The position numbers were made by a program, and so were the translations under genes. A stretch of 64,000 nucleotides of DNA from Nymphaea colorata (lineage: Eukaryota > Streptophyta > Magnoliopsida > Nymphaeales > Nymphaeaceae). The notes below the pieces were generated by a model, which saw only the letters and a program-made list of their open reading frames with translations, did no database searches and had not been told where the DNA came from. Location: contig NC_045140.1 in assembly GCF_008831285.2 (NCBI RefSeq), positions 4,567,528 to 4,631,527 on the forward strand, given 5' to 3'. Shown here in pieces: positions 34,656 to 47,240 of this stretch. Numbering within the stretch: position 1 is the first letter of the stretch; the number at the start of each line of letters is the position of its first letter.

Positions 34656-35606
34656 AATCAAAATCAGTGGGCCAACCTTTATGGCCGTATGGTTTTCTTT
34701 GTTTATTTTTACTATGCTAAAAATCATCGCAAATTGTGCATTTTGCAATGATCGGCGACAAGCACATATGTATTAGGTCATGTTTGGCAACAATAATGTT
34801 CGGTTCATGTCTCATAAATCTACTTCAAAATATAGGACAAATTCATGAAACATTTTAATGAATGTTTTATGAAGTTATCATTTTTTTTTGTAGTATCTTG
34901 ATACAATACAATGTGTTGTTATTGCCAAACAACCGCTGAGATGTTTATAACAAATTGTTATTGTACAGTGAAACTACATTCAAAATTAAAGTAGATTCAA
35001 GGAATATTGTAACATAGTAGTCAATAAATCTACCCCAAATTTTGGAAAATATTCACTAGACGGCGACAATCTGCTATGGATGTCAAACAACGGGCTGTTA
35101 TGAGACACTATATGAGTGTCCCATGAATCTACCTATAAATTAGGGTGCTTTCATGCAACACTAATTCTATTGTTTCATGAATTTATTCACTAGTTACGAT
35201 AAATTCATGGGAGTGTACCTGGTGCCAAACAACCTCTTAGAATCTTGATATGGACAACTAAATAAGCTACCACTTATAGTGTATAGCCATTTATTAAGTA
35301 CATTCATTCACAACGTAGAGTATCGTGAGAAGTTTCACCATTATTGGTACATGCAAGAGTACCTCCAATGAATTCAACGGTCTAGTACGTTTGAGAATGA
35401 CACTTCATAGATACCCGATTCATATAAATAGAGATTGGGTCAAATTGTCATCCCATTTTATAGTTGGCTAAGTTGGAGTCCTTTTCTTATGCACCTTGTT
35501 GGCCCAAAATCTTTCATCACTCTAATGGAAGGCGTATTAATCAACTACATGCCATCTATGCCCATCTTACTAAGCTTCCATATTAATGTTGAAGACTATG
35601 GACGCA
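32239..35606. other. Intergenic, repeat-rich
   Basis: No gene is supported. It contains (CT)n at 32703-32721, (AT)n followed by (TAG)n near 33268-33297, a long (CT)n at about 34601-34653, and decayed MITE-like pieces near 33380-33440 and 34270-34440. The 165-codon minus frame at 33213-33710 crosses the MITE piece and the microsatellite and resembles no protein. Confidence 0.5.
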
Positions 35607-35614
35607 TCTATGGG

Positions 35615-35803
35615 CAGGGGGGAGGGGGGGGCATGCCTAGGCCATGGCCCCACCCCGGTTAATGAAAAAAAAAATTACATTGAAAAAAATAAAATTTTTT
35701 AATTGTGTTATGTATTTTTTGTATTTGAATTCAGTTGGCCTTACCCGGATTTAGAGATTGAATTGTCGGCCCGTCCCTAAAAAAGATATTGGCTCTGCCC
35801 CTA
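35615..35803. mobile_element. hAT-type MITE with target-site duplication
   Basis: It begins CAGGGG and ends CCCCTA, typical of hAT termini, and is bounded by the 8-bp direct repeat TCTATGGG (35607-35614 and 35804-35811). The inside is non-coding, and GGCTCTGCC near the right end ties it to the GGAGCC/GGCTCC family. Confidence 0.75.
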
Positions 35804-35811
35804 TCTATGGG

Positions 35812-37080
35812 GACCTTCACCGTAACCATGTGGACAAGGGCGGGATGAAGGGGGGCGGCGGGGGCCTTGGCCTCTCCTCAAATTTTAAAAACTTTAAAAA
35901 TTTATAACTAGATGGTTTCTGTTTTATAGGTATTTTTTTTATTATAACTAGTGCCAAGGGTACTTTTTAAGTTGGTTACCATTTTTTGACTAGATGCTCA
36001 ACAATCTTTTATTCTTTTTTGATGTCTCATTTCATGTTAAGTCTAATATTTGTGTAACCAACATGCTTTTAAGAATAAGAATGTCTTAAAAATGGCAAAA
36101 TTTCAGTAAATTTTAAAACAATTAATGTTTTGTCAAGAAAAAGAAAGGTAGCCAAAATCTTAAAACTAAAATACCCAAAAGATGTAAAAATAAAATCTGG
36201 TAACTAAAACTGTAAAAAATGTGGAAAATATGAACAAAATAAAAAAATGTGAAAAAACGTGAATAAACCATGTTTTTTCTGATTTTGACTTAAAAAAAGA
36301 ACACGTTTTTTTCTTTTTTCTTTTTTTTGTTGGTTGAAGGTTAGAGATGTCAAAACCCTCATCTTAAGCAGCTCCATAGGGAAGCTTTCGAATGTGGAAG
36401 GTTTCATGAGCTTCTAATAATTTCTTTTGAGTATCCGCAAAAGAAACATGTCAAAAGTAAAAATCAAGAGGAAACTTAGCCATTAGAGAGTATGTTGTTA
36501 GACTGATTCTACATGGAACTTGTGCATTTGGAGAAGCAAAATAATTGATGTAAAGATCAACCGTATTGTCATTGAGCTTCTATCTAAACTTGTCATTGAA
36601 GTGCAAAAGCAGGGAAAGAAAGACTTAAAGAGTTAGCTCAAATTTTAGGTGATTGAGATGAACCATTTAAGCACCAAGCTTTTCTCGAGTTCCATATGAA
36701 GCTAATCCAAATAGCATGATCTTACAAAACAAGAGTGAATAACAATAATCAATTCAAAATTATGTTTGTGTTATAGAGGACGCATTTAGGGACAAAAAAA
36801 AAAAAAAAACCCGTTAGCATAACTAGTTAGCATGGTAGTTACATTGACAATACATCCTCGGTTTAATTCTAGTGGGTGTTATTCTTCTAGACCGCAAATA
36901 ATAGCTATACTACCCGCGATTTGAAGGGTGTACCATATACCACCTACGTTCCAAAACAGCCTTAAACCACAGAGGCTGGGAGAACTGACACCACCCACGA
37001 ACCGCCAAAGACAAAGAATGTTATGGAAAATTTGATTTATGTAAATGAGTGTTTTTACTTAAGAAAGTACAATAATAAAT
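35812..37080. other. AT-rich intergenic DNA
   Basis: No gene is seen. Positions 35830-35940 repeat the GGGCGG...GGCC-type MITE start. Positions 36815-36910 look weakly SINE-like (GTTAGCATGGTAGTTAC then CTCGGTTTAATTCTAGTG as box A/B candidates). Confidence 0.4.
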
Positions 37081-37329
37081 TAGGCTTGGGCATCGGGCTG
37101 AGTACCCGGCCTTGTTTATTTTTTAATATTATTTTTATTGAATAATTATATATATATATGCATATATATATATTATTAAAAATATATTTTATATTATATT
37201 TTTATTTTATATTTAAAAAATATTTTTTTATTTTAACCGAACCGAACCCAAACTCAGATGTCAGGTATCAAGCTGGGCCCAGACTTGATTTTTGGGTGTC
37301 GGGCTAGGCCGGACCGATGCCCAGGCCTA
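37081..37329. mobile_element. hAT-type MITE with 16-bp inverted repeats
   Basis: Terminal inverted repeats TAGGCTTGGGCATCGG and CCGATGCCCAGGCCTA differ at one position. The flanks TAATAAAT (37073-37080) and TAATAAAC (37330-37337) form an 8-bp target-site duplication with one change. The core is almost pure A/T and non-coding. A similar core lies near 21660-21760. Confidence 0.85.
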
Positions 37330-39516
37330 TAATAAACTACTAGTAGCAATTGCTCAAGTTAAAAAAGAAAAAAAAAAAGTTTTCCATTGGCATATAATAG
37401 TGGGGGTGAAAACACATAAAGATTAGAGACGGCCTTTCAAGCAATTAGATTGCAATATGTCAGATTGGTAATGAGAATGCGATTATTATGAAAGAAACAA
37501 AGTATTTGTTTTGGTAGATGCGATATCTGTTTCACGTGCAAAAACATTATAAATTCTCATAAAGCCTTTTGTGGTTGTATTATGTGTTGTGCATTCTTAT
37601 ATTTAGTTGTATAGTATGTAGGATTGACGTAGAAACTAACAAGGTGATTCCATATGCAAGTTTTGTGCCTTCCATTTGTTCAAAAAATTTTACAAGTTAA
37701 TTCTCTATGGTTGGGCTACGTAAACTTTTCAAGACCACAACAAATATGCTAAAAATGGTCACACGTAAACAAGCAGTGAATAATATTTAAATAATCAATT
37801 TTCATGCTTACCATTAGTAGATGGCATATCTTTCAAGGGAGACGGTTATGAAGTTAATTCCAATAATAGGAGTGAATCTTTCAACGAAGAGAAGAATATG
37901 GGTCACTTTCAATTGTTGAGACAATAAATATATAATATATGTTCTTGAAGTGAGCACACAAATATGTTCTGCATGCTATATATTGGATATTTTGATAGTA
38001 CTCTTGTGGCATGTATAGACAAATTATTTTTTTTTTAATTTTTGTATAAAAAAGCGTATGCAAGTGCCATATATGTTATTTTTGTTTATAAAAAACAATG
38101 ATTGACCTCAAACATATAAAACATAGTAGTTTTACATATTCTTACAGATTTAACCATAGTCACAAATAACGCCTCGGAATATTAAACAACTAGATTTTTT
38201 TTTGTATAATACGACAAGCTTGAAAAAAATATGGTAAATTTTTAAAAACTAGAAATGAAAGAAAAATAAAATAAATGAGAAACTAATAACACAAACATGA
38301 AAAGATAAATAGATTTGCAACAAATAAAAAATAGAAAATGAAAAAAAAACTATTTGGCTTTAAAAGAACTAAAAAAATGAAAAAGTGAAAAGAACATGGA
38401 AAAAACGCATAAAAAACGGGTTTAAAACGCTTTTTTTGTTTTTAACGTTTTTTTCAAATGTTTTTATTAAGTTTTAAACAGCCATTTAATTCATCGCATC
38501 TTTTTCGAGTTTTTTGTTGAACAAAACGTGTTTTTTTGTGACTTTGTGTTATTAGTTTCTCATTTATTGGATTTAGCACTTCCCTCTTAACCTTTGTCTA
38601 CAAGGGTGTGTTTGTTTCGTTGTGAATATGAGATCCGTAGTAATTTGAGATGACTAGGATCACAAATATATGTATTTAAGGTCAGACTCTTCTTGATCAG
38701 TAGTAATTTAAGATGACTAGGATCGCAAATATATGTATTTAAGGTGAGACCCTTCTTCTTCAATCCGACCTTAAATACAAAAACATCCGACCTTAAATCC
38801 AAAGTTTTTGTATGTAACATGAATTTAAGATCTACATTATTGAATCTAGTTTGTTTAAATTGAAGAACACATCATTTAATGCAGTCTTAGATTCGATTCT
38901 ATAAACACTACCTAAGAAAAAAAACTATTTTTTATGATTTCTTGAATATAACTACCATGTTTCACAAAAACAAATTAGCGTGAGGTGAATTTTCATCTGC
39001 TAAAAAAAATTAAAAAAAAAAGTTAGCTGAACTTTTCTTTTTCAATATTATTGTCTCTATGACAGTACGTCAGAGTATGGAGCATGTATTTGGAAATTTC
39101 AGCATAAAAAACAGTGGCCGGGGTTTCAGCCTGTTTTGGAATTGGGGCCACCAAAGACTCCTCGGATTTTTCCGCTTCTCATTTTGTTGGAGTCCTCACA
39201 TCTTCCTGTGGCTTTGTGGCCACAGCCCCGCCCTCCGGATTGCTCGTTAGCCGTGGGCCTCCCTCCAGGCGAATATTCATCACCAAAACTTCCATCGCTA
39301 CCAGTCGAACTCAAACATCAAGCACCACTGATGGCAGCCATTAATCCGTCGAACTCCTCCGAATTGAGCGGAAAGTGGAGCCCTTTTCCTGGAAAGCATT
39401 CCTAAATATCTTAACGTGGAGGAAAATCATGGTGGACTTGTCTTTTGGATACCAACCTGAATCAGGGTTATTTGGTGGAATCCTCCGTTCTGTAGTAGCT
39501 CTCCTTCCTCATCCTC
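37330..39516. other. Intergenic, upstream of thioredoxin f
   Basis: Mostly AT-rich. A tandem duplication of about 63 bp (AGTAATTTGAGATGACTAGG and its copy) starts at about 38639 and 38702. A GC-richer stretch at 39110-39400 has open frames on both strands but none that I recognise. Confidence 0.45.
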
Positions 39517-39520
39517 TTGC

Positions 39521-39528
39521 TATTTAAG
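39521..39528 (+). promoter_or_regulatory. Candidate TATA box of thioredoxin f
   Basis: TATTTAAG lies 82 bases before the start codon, in a position that would give a leader of about 50-60 bases. Confidence 0.5.
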
Positions 39529-39609
39529 CAGACGTACAGTGAGCGCTCTTCTTCCCCGAGACGAAGATCTTTTATTGTTCTTGGAAGAAGAGAAGGAGAA
39601 GAAGGTGAA

Positions 39610-42600
39610 ATGGCTATGCAGATCTCGATCTCGTCTCCTTCCTCAATGAGTTCGTCCCAGATCGTCTCGTCTGGCGCGCGAATGTTCTGCCGGGATCGTC
39701 TCCGGGGATGGAGGAGCGGGGAGTTCGGATTCGCTGGGCTTTCGAGGAAGTGCGGTAGCGATCGAGGGAGGGGGGCCGCGGTGTCGGCCAGCCTCGAGGT
39801 CGCCGGAGCTGTGGCGGTGGTCGGAAAGGTGACGGAGGTGGACAAGGACACGTTCTGGCCGATCGTCAGTGCTGCGGAGGGGAAGGTCGTCGTTCTGGAC
39901 ATGTACACGCGATGGTAATGAGAAACGCGTCAGGTTTGAGGGGTTTTGGCGACCGGTTGCGAGTTTTGATTGATTGAGTTGGATATGCATTTTCCTTTTC
40001 CTATTGTTTTTGTTTCATCTGTTTCGTGATGTTCTGTAGCATTTTCTTGCTTTAATTGGTTTGAGTTTGTTATGGATTTTCTGTTTCTTCTTTGCTTGAA
40101 GTACACGGAAGGATAGGTTTTTCTTTGGTCGCATGCTATTGAACATAAAAAATTCTCTCTTTCTGATCAGAGTTATGTTTCCTACTGATGGTTCTAATGC
40201 CATTGGCGCTGCTAAAGTTGGCAGCTAAGACTTGCCTCCTGTCGCACCATTGCTTGCGTCCGGTTTTGTTTTTTACCTTTTTCTTTACGCTAATTAGCAA
40301 GGAATTTCAGATTAGAGAACGATTAGCGGGCCTTCTCATCTGCAACTGTGATATCTTGCAATTAGCTCGAGTTTGATTAGTTGTGGATGCCTAGTAAAGA
40401 TATTTTCTCAGCTTGTTTTAGCTTGGTGGTTTATGTTGGCGCCCATGAGTAAGTACAAATGCAGATCGGGGTTGTACCTCAGTTCACTAACTTCAGTTGA
40501 ATCACGTATGTAGCTCATCATGTGAATGAGTTCGCGCATTTTGACTTCAATTTTCGAAGTTGATTAGTCGTTCACTCTTCGACTTGTTTGTTAATCTGAT
40601 TAGGTGTGGTTGATTGGACGTAGGACATTTATGTTTTCTACGTGTACGTATTGTGCCATACTGCCATTAGGTGACCTTGTTACGGATTAAGGGCTAAGAA
40701 TGCATCTTACTTCAGGAGGACTTGAGGTTGGAGTATGAAGTTTGTTCTCCGACAAACATGCATGTATACATGCAGTCTGCTGAACTGACTTCAAATGGTG
40801 AATATGCGGCATTATATTTATTGTCTGACGCTGGTATGGAAGTTTTTGTAGAAGGCTTGACATTCCCATGCGTATACACTTACGTGCACAGCAGTTGGAA
40901 TCACTTCCAGTTCAAATTATTTTCGTTTTTCACAAGCACCAGATTAAATAGATAGAGCTGGTAGATTATGACCTAATTGAATGTGTCCATCGTTTTAGGG
41001 AGTGGGAAGCATGATCTCCTCACAAGTTTCCCTCCTGCCCCTTCTGCAGCTACAAATCAATGTGGCAGCTACTTAATGAACTTGGTGAATTTGAGTCGCT
41101 TTCAATGCCCAAATGGAGTTTGGAGAATTGGCTTCACTGAAACATTAACAAAATTCATTTGGTTCAAATCGTTCTCTTGATCCTTCTATGTTTCTGACAC
41201 TCATTTGTATGTCTCGATGAAGTTGATTAACTGAGTCAGTTATATCAAGTTTTGAAGCTTTGTGTTGACTTTCAGATTTCATCACTGCCTTCTTTTCCCC
41301 CTTTTCTCGAATACGCTGACTAGTGTCTGGCAGAGTAAAGGTGGATGAACTGCCTAAGGGCTATGACATCTCTTTGGGCATATTTTACAGAATATTTCTA
41401 GATAATCTTTTTTAAAAGAAATATTAATTCATCTTTTGCTGTAAAAAGAAGCGTATGTATTGTCCAAGATACACTATCTAGAGCTCACTTTCATCTTCCA
41501 TTAGCATCTTGTTATTGACGAGACAAAATTGTGGTGACCTCCAAGTGGTGGTCTTCTTACCTGCCAGCTAGTCAGCACAATTCTTTTGCTATACTTGTTA
41601 CCCAACAAGAAGCTTATGCATTCCTTTTCCATTTTATCTGGAAAATAATTGCTTAAGATTTCATCCTTAATCCAGTGATTAACTCTGTTTAGGAGCAAAT
41701 TATTATGTTTTATCAACTCTTCATTGAAGCGAACATTTTCAGCCTTTTATATGAATTTCCGTGTGTGTATCATGTAAAACTCTAGTTCTTCTCTTTTGGA
41801 GTAACTAGTTTACAATCTTACTGCCTTTTGGTTGGATCTTAGCTTAGACTGTCTATTCTCTTTTTCCTGTTCATTTTATTAGAGTTGCTTAACTCTGCTA
41901 GATGAATTTAACTTTTGTTTAATTGTATATTGGTCGTTGAAGGTGTGGTCCATGCAGGGTGATAGCTCCTAAATTCCAGGATTTATCAGAGAAGTATCTT
42001 GATGTTCTTTTCCTGAAGCTTGACTGCAACCAAGAAAATAAGGTAAGTGATATTTTCCCATCCGCATATTTGCTTCTTTCTGCAGCACTTTTTCGCCCTG
42101 ATTCCCCCGATAGATAGTATCTTTTATCAAAGTCGTGACATTATGCCATAACCAAGTTACACAAGCTAGCAGGTGTAACTTCTATAAGTGACACTTGCGC
42201 AAGCTTGTTGAGTTTTCATCCTGTCAACTACAAGTTATTCATTGCATGAGCATCATGTTGTTTGGGCCTGTACCTAAGAAAAGTCGCTGCTTTGTGAGGA
42301 AGAGTGACTTAGATGATTGTTTCTATTTTCTTTACCTTGACGCGTTGTGTACTTTGTTTTCCATTCTTAAGCTTTTTGACGATGTTGGCTTTGAGATCTT
42401 ACTGTTCTGGCTTTGGTTCTGTTTTGTAGATTAGGTTTTTCTACATGACTTCCTTTAAACTTTTTCCTTTTTTTAGTTTCTTAGGCTTTCATCACGTTCT
42501 TTTACGAAAATGGATCTTCTTATCTGGAACTTTACTTTCCACTATGAAAAGCAAAGCAGCTTTGGCAAACTGAAAATGCTGTCAAGACAGCCAGGAAAAT

Positions 42601-43307
42601 GAAGTATTCATTCTGATACATTGGCTGCATTTTAGGTGATGCCATTCCTCAATGTTTTTATGTTGATATCACACACAAAACTTTCTACAAAGGAACACAC
42701 CCTATTGTGCAGCCTATACTGATGTTTTTCAATCTTTTTTTGCTTTAATTGTGATAAAAATAAAATTACTGTGGTTCTACTAACCTTATGGGCACCAGAA
42801 TGGACTGATTTCGGCCAAGTAACAAATGGCATTTGAAAGGAGTAGGGGGCACTATTAATTCCCTTTGTCGCTTGGACAGGAGACTGATATAATGCATATT
42901 GGTGAATATTGATTACATTTATAAATTCCTTTTGTTGCTTGGTAAGGGAGAATGAAGTAATGCAACTTGGCTGATAGTGATTACATTTTTTTACCTTTCC
43001 TTGCTGGGAGTGGATGGTGAGATAAATGTCAGCAGAATTGTCAAACTATATGTCTCTGATGGTTTAGCACTTAGGGTTTTTCTGCCTTTTTCTTCAGTTG
43101 CCACTTTATGATTTTTTCTCTTCTTGCTGCATCAGGTAATCCACATTTTGATATGACATTCTTGTATTGCAGTCTTTGGCCAAAGAATTGGGTATAAGGG
43201 TAGTTCCCACCTTCAAGATCCTGAAGGGCGGCAAGGTTGCGAAAGAGGTCACAGGGGCAAAGTTTGACGACCTTGTTGCCGCAATTGACGCAGTTAGAAA
43301 CAGTTAA
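39610..43307 (+). CDS. TRXF: Thioredoxin f, chloroplastic (three exons)
   Basis: Passes reducing power from ferredoxin-thioredoxin reductase to Calvin-cycle and other stromal enzymes by disulfide exchange. Exons: 39610-39914, 41943-42042 and 43173-43307; they total 540 nt, 179 residues plus stop, matching the family. Residues 1 to about 65 are a Ser/Arg-rich transit peptide. The thioredoxin domain follows: VTEVDKDTFWPIV, VVLDMYTRW, active site W102-C-G-P-C106, VIAPKF, FLKLDCNQENK with the extra cysteine C130 typical of f-type thioredoxins, then VVPTFKILK with the cis-proline and VTGAKFDDLVAAI. Splice sites are GT-AG and the active-site tryptophan codon is split by intron 1. I chose the ATG at 39610 over an upstream non-ATG opening at 39517 because it begins a good transit peptide. 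Confidence 0.96.
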
Positions 43308-44839
43308 GAAGATGCGGCAGGACCCAGTTATCATTATAGGGTTTAAACGAGAGTCATGCTGGACCCAATTTCTAGATAATTTGGGTTTAGTTCTCTAGTC
43401 CTCTAATCTGCGCCCACATTTCTCCCACTTTCAGCAGAAATGTATTCTTCTGTATCAGGTGTCCTGGAAGGCAACACGCCAGTCCTGGTCATGGGTTGAT
43501 GTATATTACAGTTAATTGTGATATTCATGCTTTTAAGGATTAATATAGAATAGCTGTACATTTGTGGCTTTTCATGTGAGAAATAAGGACCCTACAGTTC
43601 ATTACAAAATCTTAATGGGCCCTAGAACTGCTTTGTTGTATCAAGAAGTTGGTTCAAGCCATGTTCCTGGTCCTCCACATAAGGATTTCGAGGATCATCT
43701 GGGCTTACTGATAGAACTTGTGAGCAGCTCATATATCTTGATGTTGGTTAATGTTTGTATAGGACAAGGGTGGTTAGATGAAGATCTGGATTAAGTTCCT
43801 TCTTTCACCTAAGCTTTGATTATTTTGGGTGGCTACTGGCCTATTGGGCACACTCTGGTATAGTCCAATTTTAGATTGTTATGACTGAGGTTCCTGTATT
43901 TAAGGACTCACTCCTCTCTGATCTACCTTAATGTCAAAAAAGTAAACTCAAGAGCTCATTATGTGAATTATGTCTGATCTAAGATCATAGATTTTAGTGC
44001 TGATCTTTTGGCTTTGTTACATGAGCAAGAAAATGCTGCTCAGGTCTATATACCAAAGATCAGTTGTAATCAAACGCCTTCTTAGGTTTTTGCTTGTCAT
44101 GAATCGAGAATGTAATTGCCATATTCTAGTGAAATCACTTCAGCAATTAATTTTTTAATTATTTTGAATATATGAAACATGGGGACGTGATCTACATGAT
44201 TGAATGCCTAAGGTGTATAGTTGGTTCAATTTTTTTTATTTTTTTGTCTATAGACAACATTTTTGCAACTTCTGATATTTCAGAAATTTTAGCTTGTTGA
44301 ACCATCGAACCTTATGAAATTCCTTTTGAAGTTAGGGCTTTCAACATCTGATAAATTGTTCAAGAAATTATTTTAAATATTTAACCGTGTCCGACGCATG
44401 GTGCTAAGGCCCGTGCATATAACCGGCTTTGCTCTTAAAAGCACCTGTAGAACACTGTTTGTTTCATAAAAAGATTATCCTTCCAAGGGAAACGATTTTC
44501 TTCTTGTTGGAGGAGGGAAGGCCCTCTAGCCTCTCTTTTCTCACGAGAACGTCTTTAAGCGTTGTTGTTTCATCAAGTGGGTAAGGAACCACTTTCTGTT
44601 CTCCGCGAGCCTGAGAAAAAAAAAAGGTTGAACGAACCACCACGTCACCACCTCACTGCAGTTCAACTTTGCTTTTTTAGAAGGGTGGAGGTGAGAAAGT
44701 TGTGGGTCCCACTCTTTTAGTTCAGAGTTTTCTTACTAAATTGTTTCCTTGATGATTGTTTGTTTCATTTGTGGAAAGAAATTTTGAACGTTGCTTCCAA
44801 CTGAGGGTTTTCTTAGGGAAAGGCAGCTTATGAAGAAGA
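43308..44839. other. 3' flank of thioredoxin f and intergenic DNA
   Basis: The 3' untranslated region probably extends into about 43600, with no canonical AATAAA seen (GAAATAAGG near 43580 is closest). Beyond it no gene is recognised. Confidence 0.4.
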
Positions 44840-44945
44840 AGAAGAGAGAGAGAGAGAGAGAAGTAATCCAATAGGTTAGCATCCTTCAAGTTTCGAACTA
44901 AGGACACCAACCCGACCCGTTCCACTATCCTTCATTTGGTGAAAA
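44840..44945 (-). mobile_element. Possible tRNA-derived SINE
   Basis: On the minus strand, GGATAGTGGAACGGGTCGGG is followed by TTAGTTCGAAACTTG, close to a pol III box B (GGTTCGAAACC), and then a (TC)n tail. The A box is poor and no target-site duplication was found. Confidence 0.35.
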
Positions 44946-45960
44946 AGGATTAACTTACAAGGTCTTCTGTCTTCATTTTTTCCCTAGGAAAGATGGCCTC
45001 TTTTCTTGTGGAAGAAAGGGAAATTCAGTATGAGAAAGGCCTCCATGACCATGAATCATGTTAAAGCAATAAACTCTTTTGGGGTGTTGGAAATATGAAC
45101 ACTCTCTAGTGAGTTTGGTAATTGAAATACTGCATCCTTTAGGACAAATTCATGGAAAACTACATTCCGAAGAATATGTGTTCCTGTTACCTAAAGCCCC
45201 TTTGTTTCATGAGAACAACAACATATTTCATGGGAAAAAATTTCCTCCCAATTGGGCAACGATTCAGGAAGTTCTTTCACATGGATGTCTTAAAAATGCT
45301 TTCCTGTGCAGTGGAAGAAAAGGAAAAGGGAACCCAGCAAGGTTGTTGTTAAAAACCCTTTTTCCATAAAAAGGCGGACTTTTTGAACCTAAAACAGACG
45401 CCCTTGTGACTTGTTGGAAAGTAGGTTCAAGGTTCACGAAATAATGTGTTCAAAAGACCTATAAAGCAGCATGTTTCAGATGCGTAAATCTTATTTTATA
45501 AGGATTTCAAGACCAACGACGTTAGGCTTTCATGGAAAGGACCTATCTTTTCTTATTTTTAGGTTTCAAACATAAAAAACACGTTCATATGGTTAGTTTT
45601 GTTTAAAAATGTGCTGTTACTGGAAAGATGTAACTTGAATGGATGGCACTAAGTGTAAGATATCACTTTTGCAACTGTTTGAACTTACGATATAGTTGAA
45701 GTTAGTCTTGTCACGGGCTGACTTTTGCAAGCCTATTCGGTCCGCGCAGCGCTGAAGGTTTCTCAAGCCTTCGGCCAGCCTGATTCATTCTCAATGTAGT
45801 GGAAGCTTTCATCAATCTTTTAGAACCGCAAATGAGTTTCTGTTTTTAAATTTTTAAGTCTTTTTTTACAAATGCTAACACATATATATCATTTGATTCA
45901 GCAACAACAGCTTAAAAATAAAATTTCAGCTAGACTTAGTCTACAGATTTGTATGTATTT
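44946..45960. other. Intergenic
   Basis: No gene is recognised. The 96-codon frame at 45079-45369 has no known relative and lies in ordinary AT-rich DNA. Confidence 0.4.
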
Positions 45961-45962
45961 CA

Positions 45963-46092
<130 letters not shown>

Positions 46093-46309
46093 TAAAATTT
46101 GGTGATTAATAATAGTGAAATAAGTTTACTTAGAAGGACCATAGAAAGAAAAAAACAATATTCATTTCCATTAAGAGGAGACAATTTTATATTAGTTGTG
46201 GCGCACATATTATAAATCTTATGGTTAAAGATAGTATTAAAGATATGGATGATAACAATTTCAAAAATTTGTGATGTAAGAAGATCACTAAAACTACTAC
46301 ATGCTTTCA

Positions 46310-47240
46310 AGTAATGTGTAATGACAATGAGTTTGGATGAGAAAAAAGGTTTAAACTATGATGTTTATACTCAATTGAACTTTACATTTATAGCTCTAAG
46401 AGATGCATTGTTATTTAAAGATGTCTTTCAACATTTGGCTTTGTGTGATTCTTATTATATATCTTTGCCTTCTAAGGATGAGTGGCTCATGCATTTGATT
46501 TATGTCAGTTTTTTTATGGTATTCTACAATGCAACACATTTGTTCTATACAACTAAGTTGGTAATAGTTAATCTTGTTTTTGAAAAAAAAATTATCAACT
46601 TACCATTATTTGCATAGGCATCGTGTGACAATGAATGAACATATAAGAGCATTGACATACAAAATGCCAACAAAAAAATTGACATATACTTCAAGAGCTA
46701 CAATATTCTATTTGGAATTGCATTTGTTTTGGATTCTAGAATCAAGTTATCATACTTGAAGTATTTGTTTGACAAATTGGTAAACCTGATGCAATGGTAA
46801 AATATGAGGTTATAGAGAGCACTCTTTATGAATTGAATGTTGACTACAAAAACATGTATGATATGACACAAGTTATATATAGAAGGCCAATGTATCTACT
46901 AGTACCATTATTGCAACTGAAGAACATAGAAGTGTAATTTTTTCAAAGCATACTTCAGCTTTGTAGCTCCTATAGATCTGAACAAATATTAATTGATCCG
47001 ATAAAAGAAATTGCACATACTTAGACTTCAACATATTTTTTTGTTAAAAAACAATTGAAAACAAATATAAAATTTTAACTAAGATGGCTCAAGATGCATT
47101 AGCAATCCCTGTATTTATAGTTGTTTCAAAATTTGCATTCAGTATATCAAGAAAATTTTTTAACGATTATCGACATAGAAGCTCAACCATTCTTGAAAAT
47201 GTTGAATCATTAATTTGCACATGGAGTTGAATTCGTGATA
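46310..47240 (+). pseudogene. hAT (Ac/RICESLEEPER-like) transposase relic
   Basis: The frame at 46321-46617 contains LNFTFIALRDALLFKDVFQH and DEWLMHLIYVSFFMVFYNATHLF. These match the hAT catalytic-region tail (Y-x-M-L-x-x-A-L...F...L-x-x-F-Y-x-A-T). Further on, MVKYEVIESTLYELNVDY and then MAQDALAIPVFIVVSKFAFS plus RRSSTILENVESLICTW form the C-terminal dimerisation domain (normally A-x-D-I-L-A-I-P-V-S-T-V-A-S-E-x-A-F-S). Frames are broken, so it is inactive. No terminal repeats were found. Confidence 0.8.

Noticed and set aside
25517-43307. BCCP and thioredoxin f as a functional gene cluster
   Set aside because: They are 10 kb apart, on opposite strands, with transposons between them. A shared stromal location is not evidence of clustering.
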